Source: Manduca sexta (taxonomy: Eukaryota > Arthropoda > Insecta > Lepidoptera > Sphingidae). Taken from it: 64,000 nucleotides of DNA. Shown piece by piece: positions 13,012 to 23,787 of the stretch (the first letter of the stretch is position 1; the number at the start of each line of letters is the position of its first letter). The DNA is taken from contig NC_051119.1 of assembly GCF_014839805.1 (NCBI RefSeq), positions 237,526-301,525 of the forward strand. The letters run 5' to 3'. The position numbers and the translations under genes were made by a program. The notes beneath the pieces were generated by a model, which saw only the letters and a program-made list of their open reading frames with translations, was not told the DNA's origin and did no database searches.

Positions 13012-13195
13012 TATCTATTCGGATAGCGACCACCGTACTCAAAGTGTTAAAACCCGCCATAATGGCCCAAGTAAGTGTTTCGCGTTCCGGGATCAGCTGA
13101 TGTATATAATTATGTCGACTGTCGAGCGATAATCATCTCTAGTCAGTCTACATTCTATAGACGCCACTGTATTTACCATTAGGTTCAGTAAGGTG
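13012..13195 (+). repeat. Dispersed repeat, family 4
   Basis: It shares GGATAGCGACCACCGTAC, GTTAAAACCCGCCAT and GGTAATCATCTCTCGTCAGT-like words with copies at 15636-15855, 35065-35300, 36190-36410, 48240-48400 and, in reverse, 58755-58985 and 60460-60660. No coding capacity. Confidence 0.65.
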
Positions 13196-13839
13196 ACTTT
13201 CCCGTGCCCTTATGAACGTGAAGCGTTTTTTGCGAACAAGCGGACCGTGAAGAAGCAGTTATGCAGGCCCGCAGGACTGTGCCGACCGTCTGGCTTCACT
13301 TTGCTTAACATCAGACGCAGTGGAGCCTCTTTACCGAGCAAATATACAGGGTCATTTTTGACATCGCGTTACTAAATGAAACCATGTATACTCGTCATCG
13401 CCTTTGCTGACATTGTGCTAAAAACCATCCATTAATAATTAATATTTTCACGTAAAATCCTGATTTTAGTTATCTGATTTTTTGATCATTTAGTAGTTTA
13501 ATGCGAATATGGCGTGTCCGTGGGTGTATTTCTGACTGAAAGTATGATATTGTCGCTGCAACGTATTATTTTAGAGTAATAGTAGTGGCTTTAGGGCGCG
13601 TAAAATTAAAATTACTTTTTGTTAATATTTATTTTGTTTGAAACTTACACTTTTTTATTTTACATCTACGGCGAAAGTAACTTATTGTAAAGTGTTATTT
13701 CGAAGTAAATAAGTATGTGGTTTAAACAAAATTTCATACAGTAATTGAGCAAATGTCGTGTCGTTTACGTCACGTTATCGTATCGTAGTGAACGGTTTCG
13801 CGTCCCGCTTGGTTGATAAACACACTACTCCAAGCACGG

Positions 13840-13880
13840 TCAGTCGCGTCGGAGACACCGACGAGGACGCGCGTGCGTAG
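13840..13880 (+). promoter_or_regulatory. Probable promoter and non-coding first exon of JHEH-B
   Basis: An arthropod initiator-like TCAGTC at 13840-13845 opens a short GC-rich segment ending in a strong donor, GCGTAG|GTAAGT, at 13880/13881. The JHEH-B start codon lies only 3 nt after an AG acceptor (CTCTTTTCAG, 16895-16904), which requires an upstream 5' UTR exon. This is the best candidate, implying a first intron of about 3 kb. No TATA box is seen. TTACGTCAC lies upstream near 13763. Confidence 0.4.
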
Positions 13881-14815
13881 GTAAGTTTACTTTATAACTA
13901 TACATGTATACATTGTGTATCAAGGTTGAAAATCAAAGAGGTCCAATAGTCTCGCAACGATAAGCAAAATTGTTAGAGGGGAACTTGTCTCTACGTGGAA
14001 ATCTTGAGTTATTTGCACTGTTTGTAATGCCGGTATTATTTGTTTGTTTTAGTGTGTATAGGGTATTTGTAAGACGCCGCGTAGACGCTGTCTTAGTTTA
14101 GCAAAATTGATAAGCAATTTGGAAGCAACTGTAGATGTGTTGATTAGTTTGTTTAAAGCAACTCTTATAGTAATTATATAATCAAATGTTATTGCCACCA
14201 TTTTGTATTCGTGTCTGGTGCGTCAATTTGATAGCTTTATTAAATTATTTTTCTGAATATAATCAGTGTAGAACTTTGTGCCCAACTGAAGAGCGGCCGG
14301 AATAAAACTCATGTTGGTTCCGCGTAATAGAGTTTCCAAATGATTGACTAGCATAACGGTCCTGGCTTCTCTCCCAGATCAGGTAGTATTATATGTGTGT
14401 TTTAACCCGATTTGTTAGAATATTCAAGATAGATTTAACATCAAATAAGTATATCGTAAAACTAATCCAAATTCTACAAAAAATATTTTTGCATCAACTC
14501 TATATTCGAGTGGCGAAACAAGGTTCATAGTCCCTTTTGAAATTTGTACATATGTCCCTCGGTAGACTATTATATTCGCGACTTTGACCTGCTCTGTCAA
14601 GGGTGGGCAGCTCCTAAACAGGTCTCAACAATACTACAGGTTTTGTTACTTTACAAACAAGATATTGTACTAAGAGTCGTAGTTGAAGGGTTTTGTAGAT
14701 TGTACAATAATATTACTTTATAAAATTATTTAAAATAATATACTTTATTTACCATGTCGGCGAAAGTTGCACTTATGATACGTCAAAATAATGTATAAGA
14801 AAATTATTATCTATA

Positions 14816-15475
14816 TCTATACTTCTATATACTATTATATAAAGCTGAAGAGTTTGTTTGTTTGTTTGATTGTTTGTTTGAACGCGCTAATCTCCGGAAC
14901 TACCGGGTCAAACTGAAAAATTATTTTTGTGTTGAATAGTCCTTTGTTTGTGGAGTGCTATAGGCTATATATCATCACGCTATACCCAATAGGAGCAGAG
15001 CAGTAATGGCTAATCTCAGGAACTACCGGTTTGAACTGAAAAATTCTTTTTGTGTTGGATAGCCCTTTGTTCTTGGAGTGCTATAGGCTATATATCATCA
15101 TATCATCATATGGCCAATAGGAGTGGAGCAGTAATGAAACATGTTGCAAAAACGGGGAAAATGTTTTGAGAGCTTCCGTTGCGTGCGCTGCGTAAACAGT
15201 TAAAGTTATTCACCGATGATGTATGACGGGATTGTTCCTCTTAAAAAGTTCTACAAAAATATATTATAAAACAAAGTCTCCCGCTGCATCTGTCTGCCTG
15301 AACGTGTTAAACTAAAAAACTACCCAACGTATTAAGATGTAATTTGGTATGGAGATAGTTTGTGACCCTGGGATGAACATAGCCTGCCGGGAAAATATAT
15401 AGTGTGACTTTTGTAATGGAAAACTTTAGCCCCAAAAACTTTGTAACGCGGGCGGAGCCGCGAGCAAAAGCAAGT
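14816..15475 (+). mobile_element. Non-autonomous Helitron, family 5
   Basis: It starts TCTATACTTC and ends with the hairpin GCGGGCGGAGCCGCG, then AGCAAAAGCAAGT (CTAGT mutated to CAAGT). It holds two internal tandem units of roughly 115 bp that include GGAACTACCGG and GCTATAGGCTATATATCATC. The same family forms the outer part of the palindrome at 54199-56856 and shorter copies at 18773-18986 and 38396-39113. A family-2 fragment (15478-15605) abuts its 3' end. Confidence 0.7.
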
Positions 15476-15635
15476 AATATATAAAAATGAATCACAATTT
15501 CCCTTGGTCACGCCATCATGCGTGAACGGCTGGATTTCACTATTTTTTTGTTTATTGTTGCAAATTCATAGTTAAGACGGGACAACGTCTGTCGAGTCAA
15601 CTAGTTATTAATAAATAACATTAAAGATGGGTAGG

Positions 15636-15855
15636 ATATATTTTATATCCGCCCGGATAGCGACCACCGTACACAAGGTGTTAAAACCCGCCATAGTGGC
15701 CTATGTAATTGCGTCGCGTTCCGGGATCAGCCTGTATATCCAGTTCCAACAGGCCGGCGCAATTGTATCGACTGTTGAGGGGTAATCATCTCTCGTCAGT
15801 CGACATTCTATTAGACTTTACTCTACTTACCATAGTGGGGTCACATTGCTCTGCA
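15636..15855 (+). repeat. Dispersed repeat, family 4
   Basis: A well-preserved copy lying in the proposed long first intron of JHEH-B. Confidence 0.65.
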
Positions 15856-16342
15856 CATACATATAACAATAAAAGTTTTCATTTGAAGATTTTCTGCGCC
15901 GTTAAAGTTGGCGATGCTTCAACAAAAAATAAACAACATTAAGCGAGTGCAAAGTTAATAATTGAAATATATTATGCTTTGTATCCGTGACGATGCTCTA
16001 TTAGTAGTAAGAAGTGTCATACTCTAGATTATTTTGCGGTGACGTACGTTTTTTTATTTTCTTTTTTCATTCTATAGTGGTACAGATCCTAACCATTTGT
16101 GCTGTTTAGCCAATATTATGTCTACATCGTTCTATTAGTTTAAGAACATGACTCTAAGTAATATTTTAAACTTAGACAATCTAAAAAGTACGCGCCATAT
16201 GCAAATAGCTGTGAAGAAAAAAATATATCACTTTCCTATGTAACTATTAAATAAAAAAAGGCAACATTTTGATATCGTTTGTGTCGTAATGAAAGCACAT
16301 AACTAAATCTTAAAAACTTATGTTCTTTGAACACTATAACAG

Positions 16343-16428
16343 TTTTTATATATGTGTGCATAAGCTATTATACTTTGGTAGAAAGTTTTATATATGTGTG
16401 CATGAACTCTAATACTTTGGTAGAAAGG
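16343..16428. repeat. 42-bp tandem duplication
   Basis: The unit containing TATATATGTGTGCAT ... TACTTTGGTAGAAAG occurs twice, 42 bp apart, with a few differences. It is upstream of JHEH-B exon 1 in non-coding sequence. Confidence 0.8.
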
Positions 16429-16907
16429 AAAAATTATTCAGGCCGCATCTTTTATTATAAAAACTGCTTAAAATATTATACTAACACTTCGATGACTGCT
16501 TTGGTATTATGAATGGTATTTAAATGACTAACGGACGGTGAGGATCATATCTCATCAAGTGACGGACTTGCTTTTTAACCAACATCAAAAAAGGAGGAGG
16601 TTCTCAATTCGACTGTATTTTTTTTATGTTTGTTGCCTCAGAACTATTAAGTGGGTAAAGCGATTTTAATAATTCTCTTTTCATTTGAAAACTGGGGTTC
16701 CTGTGTGCTCATATAAATTTGATTGTTGTTGGAACCTTGACTTAAGAGATACATCAGAAAACTATTAAATGATGTCGACTATGATGTCCTCAACGTATAC
16801 CTTACCTCAGAACTTTTGACTGGGTGAATCGATTTTCTAATTCTTTTTTTTATGTACCACTTCTACTTACTATAAAAAGACTTTAATATAATAACTCTTT
16901 TCAGACC

Positions 16908-19900
16908 ATGGCGAAGACAATCATCTTCGTGGCAGCTCTAGCAGGGCTAGTGGGCTTTCTCTGGTGGAGTCTGTTCTGCGATGGTCCATCCACCCCACCT
17001 CTCCTTAAAGCGGAATGGTGGGGACCCCCCAGTCTAAAGGCTAAGCAAGACACCAGCATCAGGGCGTTCAAAGTGAAGTTCGATGAGCAAGTGAGTTTGG
17101 AATAATCTAGAACGTACATCACCGGATTAGCGTAGTTGCATATCATAACGCGTCATGCCGACTGCTTAGATCTCCGGTTTGATATCTTTATGAAGTCATT
17201 TTGATTTTTTCTGCTCAGTATCAGTCGAAGTCTGGAATCGTGCCCAGTAAATATAAATAGACGGGTCCTCATCATATGCCCTCAGCATCCTCAGCGGAAT
17301 GTGCATGTGATTACATCTGTACCCACTTTAAAACAAAAAATAGGACGTGATGCTTTGTTATTAACGCTGATATTCCAATAACAGATGGTAGCTGACCTGA
17401 AACAACGGCTGAAGAGCCACAGGCCTTTCACACCACCCTTGGAGGGCGTAGGCTTCGAATACGGATTTAACTCGGCCCAGTTAGACAGTTGGATCAAATA
17501 TTGGGCGATGGAGTACCCGTTCGCTGAGAGGGAGAAGTTCTTCAACCAATTCCCTCAGTTCAAGACCAACATCCAAGGGTTGGACATACATTTCATCAGG
17601 GTGAAACCCAAGGTAACTTTAAATACATACTCACGAATATTTTAAATTCGTAAAGATGTTAGAAGGAAACGTAGAAACTGCGAACTTTGGGTTAAATCTA
17701 GCACATAGAATAAATTTATCTTGGAAAAGTATAGCTGGGTATTTAACTGATACAGGGTTTTGCTACTCAAATAGACCCGGAATCTAAAAATTATACCGAT
17801 ATAGCCATAGGCTCGCCCTCTATGACATCATGGGATGGAACATGCAGACGAATGGGGGATGCTCTTGTCGCAACTTTGCCTACGCTTTCGAGAATAGAGA
17901 GGCGATGTGTGAGGTTTCTATGTTTTTACTTCTAGAAATTACTTTAAACCAGGCGTTGTTGTAAATAACACCGAAAAGAATGCAGTTAAAAAATAATTAC
18001 AAATTTTTTCCAGGTTCCCTCGGGAGTGCAGATCCTCCCGCTGCTGCTGATGCATGGTTGGCCAGGCTCTGTTCGCGAGTTTTATGAGGCGATACCTCTG
18101 CTGACCAAGCAAACCGCCGGCTATGACTTCGCGTTTGAAGTGGTGGTGCCTAGTCTGCCTGGTTTTGGATTCTCTGATGTAAGTATCGTGTTCTTGCAAC
18201 GAGCCTATGCTGTTTTATAACTTCGCCAATGAATAGATTTATAAGAAACTTTATGAAGAGATCAACAAGATTGACTGAAGCTCGACTTTTATCAAGTACA
18301 AACTCCTATAGACAGTAACAACACCACCCAATCTTAGAAGTTTGAACCACTAAAAGTTTCCTGGCATTGCACTACGCTGCACTGCGTGTATCACTCTTAC
18401 TATCTTATCATCCTTTCTTCTCTAAATGGGAGTTTACGAAATTATTTGGATGTTTGTTAGAAATTAATGTTACAACTGAACGGATTTGATTAAATATTTG
18501 GAAATAGACCATGTTCTATATTAACATGCTATAGACTATATCGCTGAATACATAATTAGGCATTCTAGAAAAGTCATTCGCGCTGACGACATCGCGAGCA
18601 ACACCTAGAGGAAAATAATTTTGTACCTGATTACATAAAATGTATATTTGTAAATGTTACAACTGTTTACATTGAGATAGCTGTGCGATTATTTATATTA
18701 TCGGCAATCAGACGAGCTTGACTTTGTTCAATGTTCATAGTGATTGTATTTAAAAATATACTTATGTTTTTATCTATACTAATATTATAAGAAGGAAAAG
18801 TTTGTGAATTTGTTTGTAAGTGCTAATCTCTAGAACTACTGAACCGATTTTGAATATTCTTTCACTAATAGCAAGCTCAATTATTACTGGGTGCTATGGA
18901 CTACTTTTTATCTCACGAAAATGAAAATGCGGTTCTTTTAACCCGAAAAACTAATCTTGCGGGCGGAGCCGCGTTCAAAGGCTAGTATGATCATAAAAAT
19001 AATAACATCAGCCCTGTATTACTTTCTCACTGCTGTTACGCGCTCCTTCTACTGAGATAGTGTAGACTTTAGTAAAATCCTCAGACCTAGCTTGAGTTAG
19101 TAAATTTTACTTACCTTCGAATGTCTTATATAAAATTCTTGGTATGGAAGTTCACCTTACTGTACATACAGAGTCTCATAGCTTTTCCCTTTTCAGCGAT
19201 AGACAGAAGTATAACATTCCCTTATTTATCCAACTGTTAGGTCCAATATAATAGGGGGCCTAGGCAACAGTGATGAAGGGTCCATATAACCCGATTTCTG
19301 CCAGCTTTCCTTTCCTAATTTAAGTAAGAGTAAAATTATCATTAGAACTATTTGCAGACCGCATTTATGCAATATAATTAGTACCTGTTGTGTCGGGTTT
19401 TTTGGAAAATTTCATCCTTCGCCGTTGCTATGTACATTTCCAGACTGCGAAATAATATTAAGCAGGAAAACTCAACATCACTCGACCACCTCGGTATTCG
19501 AATCCAAGACCTTAGCGTGATAGTCATATAGCACACGCAATACAACTACGCCACCAAAGCAGTGACCGGTAAATTTATTGATAATTTACAAAAACAAAAC
19601 ACATGTAACTTCGAGAAGTCAGTGGTGTGTACTTTGAGTTTAAACCTGCGAACTTTCATCTCAGAACTCGTCTCCATTCCATCCCCGACTAGGCTTTTGA
19701 AAGGCTGATTACTCTTCATTCCAGGCGGCTGTCAAACGAGGTATGAACATGGCCTATACTGCAGACATCTTCAGGACACTGATGCACCGCCTCGGACACA
19801 AGAAGTACTACATCCAGGGCGGAGACTGGGGAGCAGGGATCGCCAGCACCATGGCTACTCTCTACCCTGACGACATACTGGGACTTCATAGCAACATGCT

Positions 19901-21757
19901 TTCAACCCAGGTATACAAAACTTTTGGCAAGTATAAATACAAGTCATGACAATTTTATATTTCGGAGAAGTGCAAACATCATCACTATTTTATCCCCAAA
20001 TGAATAAAGAGATGCGCAACCAGGGCACACTATTAGCCATGGCTATGCCGTCCTACAATTTGATAGAGAGCGAGCCTATCCCCATATCGGACACGAATTC
20101 CAGACTCCAGGCTGATAGTGAACAGAAAATCCAACATCACTACTTTACTCATTACGATCGAGGGGAAACATCGATCAACTATTTACAATATAATGCTGAC
20201 CTTCTTGTTGACTTTTATTTTTCGCAGCATCCCTGCGCCATGTTCCGCTTGTTCGTTGGCGCGTGGCTCCCGTCCCTGATCGTAGACAGCCACCTTGCTG
20301 AGCGGATGTATCCTTTGTCGTCGATTTTCGCCAACCTGCTCGAGGAGTCAGGCTACTTCCACTTGCAGTCCACGAAGCCTGACACTGTGGGTGAGTGTAG
20401 TCTTCTTCGTATTTCGTTGCTACGTTAGTTTTAAATTTAACAAGTTTAACATAAATTATATGCATATCTTTGAACCTAATCCTGGGCTAGTCATGTAGCA
20501 AAACTAGTGATGCAACGAAATAGAAATACAAGAGCAAAGTGTAAATTTTATGAAAGAAAAAAGTTTTATTTCATGTTATTTTTTGCAAAATTAAATTCAT
20601 AATTAAGTAGCGGAAAGTTGTATTTTTAATAAGTTTAAAGTAGTAGTACCGTCACTGGCAAACCGTAGCTATTCCTGCGCTGCGCTTGCGCATCTACCCG
20701 CCACACCGCCTTCAATATTCCGTTTAAATATCATTTATAAAAATGCGGAAGCGGAAGCAGAAAGAATGTGAAAAAGTGTGAGGTACTTCCCCAGTTACGG
20801 AAACCGAGATCTATTGCATGACTATACAAAAGCAATGCAAAATGTCCAACCTGAATCTCGAACGACTTTCTCAATGCATAGCCTATTTACTACTACTAAA
20901 CGCAGTATTGGCATTTTTATAAGTCATCTATGGGAATACAATATGAGCTAGTATATAGAATATTATGTAATAACAAGAAACAAAAAATTTCCCAGGCGTC
21001 TCTCTCACGGACTCCCCATCGGGTCTCCTCGCCTACATCCTGGAGAAATTCTCTACCTGGACACGTCTGGAGCACAAGCTGAAGGTGGACGGTGGGCTGG
21101 GCTTCAGGTTCTCGAGGGAACAGCTGGTTGATAACCTGATGGTCTACTGGAGTACCAACTCAATCACTACTTCAATGCGGTTCTACGCAGAGAACGTCGC
21201 CAGTTCCTTCAGGAGTCTCAAACTTGATTCGTAAGTTTGTGGTTTTTTGCCTGTAAAATTGACTCCACTATACTGGGCAGTAAATGGAGTGATGTTCAAA
21301 TAAAATATAGATTGCCTTGCCACAATTATGCCGGCCTATTAAAGTCGGTTACACAAGCTAATCCAGAACATCATACACTTAGACGGCCGCTATAAAGGGT
21401 TTTACAGCTTGTGTACATTGGTCGCTATCCAAACGATTACAAAATATTATCGTCATACAAGAAACGTTAATAGATCAAGAAATCAAACCTAAGCCAATCC
21501 AGAGCTAAAAAATCTCAATTCCAATCAGGTACAAAACTGCTGTCCCAACCTGGGGTCTGCAAGCCAAGTCGGAGTTGATGTACCAGCCACCAGCACTGCT
21601 CAGGATGAAGTTCACCAACCTCCTGAACACCACAGTCCTGGACGACGGAGGCCACTTCCTCGCCTTCGAGCTGCCCCAAGTCTTCGTCGAGGATGTCTTC
21701 AGAGCCGTTAAGGCTTTCAGAGAATGGCACAAGAGTAATGTTAAGACTGAACTGTGA
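16908..21757 (+). CDS. JHEH: JHEH-B: juvenile hormone epoxide hydrolase, complete
   Basis: Seven coding exons join in phase: 16908-17090, 17385-17612, 18014-18178, 19725-19910, 20228-20390, 20996-21230 and 21529-21757, giving 462 residues, the normal length for insect JHEH. An N-terminal membrane anchor (residues 4-23) is followed by the epoxide hydrolase N-terminal domain (FEYGFN, YPFAERE, QGLDIHF), oxyanion motif HGWPGS (151-156), nucleophile D226 in GGDWGA, lid tyrosines Y297 and Y372, acid E402 and His429 in GGHFLAFE. All catalytic residues are present. It should hydrate juvenile hormone to the diol at the ER membrane. The start is the only ATG in frame before the anchor and follows an AG acceptor by 3 nt. 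Intron 4 sits 16 codons further 3' than in A, D and E. AATAAA lies only 5 nt after the stop, so the 3' UTR is very short. This is the most convincingly functional copy. Confidence 0.95.
17118..17285 (+). mobile_element. SINE S1 fragment in JHEH-B intron 1
   Basis: Contains TTTCTGCTCAGTATCAG and GTCTGGAATCGTGCCC, diagnostic S1 body words. The tRNA-like head is degenerate. Confidence 0.5.
17755..17890 (+). mobile_element. SINE S1 fragment in JHEH-B intron 2
   Basis: Contains ATAGGCTCGCCCTCTATGAC and CATCATGGGATGGAACA, the 3' body of S1. The 5' part is degenerate. Confidence 0.55.
18773..18986 (+). mobile_element. Short non-autonomous Helitron in JHEH-B intron 3
   Basis: Starts TCTATACTAATATTATAAG, ends GCGGGCGGAGCCGCG plus TTCAAAGGCTAGT, about 214 bp. 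This gives clean TC...CTAGT ends with the GC hairpin just inside the 3' end. Confidence 0.75.
19225..19440 (+). repeat. Dispersed repeat shared with 62685-62865
   Basis: Both copies share CTTTCC(C/T)TT-type and GCGAACCGCATTTAAGCA-like words ending in GTTGTGT...TTTTGGAAAATTT. The copies are diverged. One lies in JHEH-B intron 3, the other just upstream of the Gypsy element. Confidence 0.5.
20010..20165 (-). mobile_element. SINE S1 inside the shifted intron 4 of JHEH-B
   Basis: Reverse S1 copy with GAGCGAGCCTATCCCCATAT and TTCCAGACTCCAGGCTGATA. It makes up about half of the 317-bp intron 19911-20227. Confidence 0.7.
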
Positions 21758-21761
21758 TTTT

Positions 21762-21767
21762 AATAAA
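21762..21767 (+). terminator. Poly(A) signal of JHEH-B
   Basis: AATAAA begins 5 nt after the TGA stop, the only good signal close to this terminal exon. Confidence 0.55.
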
Positions 21768-23567
21768 GGGTTTTTCATTTTTAGTATCTGTTGTTTTATT
21801 ATTAGTGACGGCTCTCTCCTCTCCTTTGGTCTCATGGCGACATAATAGTTTAGATTGCGAATGTTTAGATTCAGAAAGTCAAGTATCAACAAACCATTAA
21901 TTACTTTAATGATTTCTTATATTTACACATAGTTATAAACGACACAGAGATTGTATGAAAACGAAATATTGAAGCTCAAAAGTAGTAATTTCCTTTCAAC
22001 GTGTCAAATCTTGGTGTCGTAGTCCTTTGATCCGTGTAAGAGAGAGGATCAACACCAAGCAACCAAGCAAAGTCTATAACGTCGGTTATACTTTTAGTTA
22101 AACAATTTCAATCTTGTTACATTATTGATTAAGGCTTGTAAAAACGAGATAAAATGTATTAGAAAATTAAAGGCAGTGCCGTAAAAAGGCTTTCCTTTTC
22201 AATGACCCTTTCTACATATTTTTTCGGATATTTCGGATAAGTACTTATACGTAGTAGTAGTAGGCTACAATAATTCTCAAGCCAATCATAATCGTGTCTC
22301 ATGTTGTAGGTAATGGCAGAAGTAAATAAATTTATAAGTATACAAGAGACTTACTACCAAACCTAATGAAAATATTATGATGATTCACGAAATATGATAT
22401 ACGTAGAAAAAAATAAAGATCACATTTTTATAATATGTTAAATATTTTTGTAGTTTAATTTTCTTGATATAATATGGATATTGTTTTATTATTTTCGTAA
22501 TGAAAATACCACTCAAATTGTCGATTCCGTTCCTTGTAAAGTACACGAATTTAAAATTAGCATTACTAATGATTTCTTATGTTTATAGTTGCTAATGTTA
22601 GACATTTAAATAAATAAATTGTAAAATGTAGGTAGATATTGTAACTTTGACTTTTCGGATAAGCAACACCTCAATCCCCTCCGTGACCACGAAGGCTGAA
22701 AAGCGTTCGAAACGTTGGGAGAAAATTATAATATAAAGACCACGATTAAATCAGTAAAATAAGTTTATTTAAATGTCGACAATAACTATTGCGTAGACAA
22801 TTCAATAAAGCATAGTTTGTATTTAAAATATTAAGACCTAAAATAGATGTTTTAGAGAAATTATTTATATATGTCCTCCTATTCTCTCCCGGATGCGCCG
22901 TATATGTATGGAACCTCAGTCGTTTGCTCAGGGGAGAGCCTTCATATAATTAATGTTGAATAATGATATTCCAAAACAACAACTGATAAGATTTTCTGAT
23001 ACATTACGTATATTTTTTTAGGCACGGTCATCTTTATAGATCATGATAGTCAAAAATATTATCATTATGATTCATAAGTCGCAACAAATTGTTGTAATAT
23101 TTGTTACTATATTCATTTAGAAGTGCTCTCTTAAAGCCATTTATGATCGTTATTTCAACCATTACATATTTTAAGGACGATTAATCTAATGGTGGGGTCA
23201 TCTTCATACGAAAAGTATCAATGCAACGCAATCTATGCTTAGAAGTGACATAGCATGACATTGCTCTCTTGATCTTTCTATGACGTTTTTAAAGCTACCT
23301 TCCTCACCATCTTCCCAACAACTGCTGCTAAGGATAAGCAAGTTGTATTACTACCTAGACTGTTGCATACAAGACCTATATTTCGTTTCTGGTTTGGGTC
23401 AAAAGATCTTCTTGAACTGGAATATTTTTATAAAACAATAAGCTTCGACGGAGTTACAAGACGGTGATCTCTGGAGTGAGCCTCAACCAGTCCTGGTCAA
23501 CCCGCTACCTTCAGCTATCTGCGTGTTTTTTGTCTATTTTAAATGTATGACCATTCTCAATCACCAG
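21768..23567. other. Intergenic (or last-intron) DNA between JHEH-B and the orphan exon
   Basis: No second copy of exons 1-6 is seen here. At 22675-22760 there is a dispersed repeat with CCGTGACCACGAAGGCTG and TTCGAAACGTTGGGAGAAAA, also present near 38190-38275. The rest is AT-rich with no gene signal. Confidence 0.55.
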
Positions 23568-23787
23568 GATTCCAACGCCAGTTCCGACATGGGTAATCCA
23601 AGCGAAGAACGAGTTACTTTATCAGCTAGCCACCATCCTGAGGTATAAGTACCCGAATCTGGTGAGAGTGAGTGCCTGGGACGATGGAGGGCACTTCCTC
23701 GCCTTCGAGCTGCCGCGACTCTTCGGCGAAGACGTTTTGACGGTCATCCAGGAGTTCGGGAAGCTGAGGAGTGCTAAGACTGAATAG
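23568..23787 (+). CDS. Orphan JHEH terminal exon (alternative last exon of JHEH-B, or relic)
   Basis: One exon-7-like unit has an AG acceptor (TCAATCACCAG) at 23557-23567, the same phase as the other last exons and an uninterrupted frame of about 73 codons to TAG. It keeps the acid (VIQAKNE) and the catalytic His (DDGGHFLAFELP). It resembles JHEH-B exon 7 but differs in many residues, including the C-terminus. No exon 1-6 relatives lie between it and JHEH-B. Its phase allows the JHEH-B exon 6 donor at 21230 to splice here instead of to 21529, which would give a different C-terminus. No clear AATAAA follows, which weakens that. The alternative is the last trace of a deleted tandem copy, but a relic would be expected to show stops or frameshifts, and there are none. 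Confidence 0.75.

Noticed and set aside
20175..20465. 96-codon minus-strand frame opposite JHEH-B exon 5
   Set aside because: Shadow of the coding exon on the other strand, with no family signal; likewise 21515-21892 opposite exon 7.
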